DNA of 19,907 nucleotides from Anaerolineales bacterium UBA3082 (GTDB lineage Bacteria > Chloroflexota > Anaerolineae > UBA7937), in NCBI GenBank assembly GCA_002366595.1, contig DFBK01000090.1, forward strand, positions 1 to 19,907. Direction: 5' to 3'. The notes beneath the pieces were generated by a model. The model did no database searches. It was given only the letters and a program-made list of their open reading frames with translations, and was not told where the DNA came from. Made by a program: the position numbers and the translations under genes. Shown here in pieces: positions 19,295-19,907 of this stretch (its first letter is position 1; every line of letters starts with the position of its first letter).

Positions 19295-19314
19295 CACTAG
19301 AGAAGGGTCAGGCC

Positions 19315-19590
19315 ATGAACACTATTAGGAGTATTGATGCAAAGCTAATGCGTTTGCTGACGTTCAACTGGCGTTATCGCCACTTGGACAATAGACCCCA
19401 AACAACAATCGCTGCTTTGGTCACCCTTGGAGCGATATGGACCAGTGTTGGCATGATACATTTCAAGAGGCAGCCTGTACCTCTAATCTTAATAGGCCTT
19501 TTCTGCTGCCTCTTATTCTGGCTGTGTGCCTTCTACGAGTGGCGGCTGTGGTATCGTCTGAGACAACGCAGGTCAAAGCGTGACAAATAA
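19315..19590 (+). CDS. Small two-helix membrane protein of unknown function
   Basis: A 91-residue protein with two predicted membrane helices (about 31-49, TIAALVTLGAIWTSVGMIHF, and about 55-74, PLILIGLFCCLLFWLCAFYE). It has a basic N-terminal third and a strongly basic tail (RLRQRRSKRDK), which should place both ends in the cytoplasm. I do not recognise the family. AGAAGG lies about ten bases before ATG 19315. The gene is more AT-rich than its neighbours and is preceded by a perfect hairpin. It is separated from the HgcA-like fusion by 113 bases, with no evidence of a shared function. Confidence 0.6.
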   Translation: MNTIRSIDAKLMRLLTFNWRYRHLDNRPQTTIAALVTLGAIWTSVGMIHFKRQPVPLILIGLFCCLLFWLCAFYEWRLWYRLRQRRSKRDK

Positions 19591-19662
19591 CATCCATTCG
19601 CAAGCTTCAGTTAACAGGCCGTTTGCGGCTTTGGGTGTAGGTCAAATAGGTTATTAGATAGC

Positions 19663-19694
19663 AGATAGGGCAGGTCTCTATACCTGCCCTATCT
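19663..19694 (+). terminator. Perfect 13-bp hairpin, possible terminator or small RNA end
   Basis: AGATAGGGCAGGT, loop CTCTAT and ACCTGCCCTATCT pair perfectly over 13 bp. It lies about 75 bases after the membrane-protein stop. No T-tract follows (AGGTCGG), so it is a strong structure but not a classical Rho-independent terminator. Confidence 0.5.
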
Positions 19695-19697
19695 AGG

Positions 19698-19741
19698 TCG
19701 GATATGGCCTGTCCTGGCATCATCAGGCCAGGGAAATCCGA
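19698..19741 (+). other. Nested hairpin with two mutually exclusive inner stems
   Basis: TCGGAT (19698-19703) pairs with ATCCGA (19736-19741) and encloses two competing inner stems. These are CCTGGC/GCCAGG (19713-19718 with 19727-19732) and GGCCTG/CAGGCC (19706-19711 with 19724-19729). Alternative folding is typical of regulatory RNA but can also arise by chance in palindromic repeats. Confidence 0.4.
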
Positions 19742-19907
19742 TCTACTATGAAGCCGCTCCATCTGGCCCTTGATATATTGACCATCTTGCCATCTGCCCT
19801 TTCACATTTGAGATGAAAGATGCTGGAGACTGTTGAAAAAGTGGGATAGATCCTTTGGCAATCGACAATTTCTCCCACAGACGGTTAGAATTTGAACGAT
19901 TGTAGGG

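Larger units (their letters stand above)
19591..19907. other. Non-coding tail of the window
   Basis: No gene is recognised in these 317 bases. The left half holds two large hairpin structures, listed separately. The right half is AT-rich. TGGAGACTGTTGAAAAAGTG (19824-19843) looks like the terminal repeat of some insertion sequences, but no transposase or partner repeat is present before the window ends. Confidence 0.4.

Noticed and set aside
19824..19843. Insertion-sequence terminal repeat GAGACTGTTGAAAAAG
   Set aside because: It resembles some IS ends, but neither a transposase nor the second inverted repeat is in the window.

Overview
The window looks like part of the chromosome of an anaerobic bacterium. 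It has moderately high GC, strong Shine-Dalgarno sites and sigma-70 promoters of the TTGACA/TATAAT type. A Gram-positive-type LexA box, a short primary sigma factor without region 1.1, an endonuclease-type MutL, and a tungsten/molybdenum aldehyde:ferredoxin oxidoreductase operon would fit Chloroflexota or a neighbouring phylum. That placement is inference; no marker here settles it. No rRNA, tRNA, CRISPR array or complete insertion sequence was seen.

Left part (1-6080): the 5' three quarters of uvrB (minus strand) has a good promoter and a perfect GAAC-N4-GTTC operator. A more AT-rich antitoxin/PIN-toxin pair follows. Next come a PHP-domain metallophosphoesterase (minus) divergent from a secreted SIMPL-domain protein (plus), a DUF2007 protein, and a two-gene phasin-phaR operon. 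The phasin-phaR promoter overlaps a 17-bp palindrome, a likely PhaR autoregulatory site.

Middle (6080-9440): three minus-strand genes encode a PAP2/BcrC-like phosphatase, a membrane-anchored alpha/beta-hydrolase-like protein and the primary sigma factor. The sigma gene has its own promoter, a leader of about 255 nt and a strong terminator that stands just before the hydrolase.

Right-centre (9440-14400): a four-gene plus-strand operon encodes a four-cluster polyferredoxin, an aldehyde:ferredoxin oxidoreductase, a MoaD/ThiS-like protein and a class III aminotransferase. The last three overlap by ATGA. A plausible scheme is that the aminotransferase makes an (semi)aldehyde, AOR oxidises it, and electrons leave through the polyferredoxin. 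A canonical terminator ends the operon. A THEP1-type NTPase with its own terminator follows.

Right part (14400-19907): a cysteine-rich protein of unknown function converges on a mutL operon that ends in a stand-alone histidine-kinase dimerisation domain. Divergent from mutL is the most striking gene: a 507-residue fusion of a SAM methyltransferase, an HgcA-like corrinoid-binding domain (NVWCAA motif) and a membrane domain. A small two-helix membrane protein and a 317-base tail with large hairpins close the window.

A family of short GGGATCC-containing repeats (core ACGGGATCCTGTAAGG) occurs at least four times. Two copies lie inside the hydrolase gene in different reading frames, and one, expanded into 16-bp tandem units, lies in frame in the mutL linker. 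The MTase-HgcA-like fusion and this coding-sequence-invading repeat are the two observations most likely to be new.
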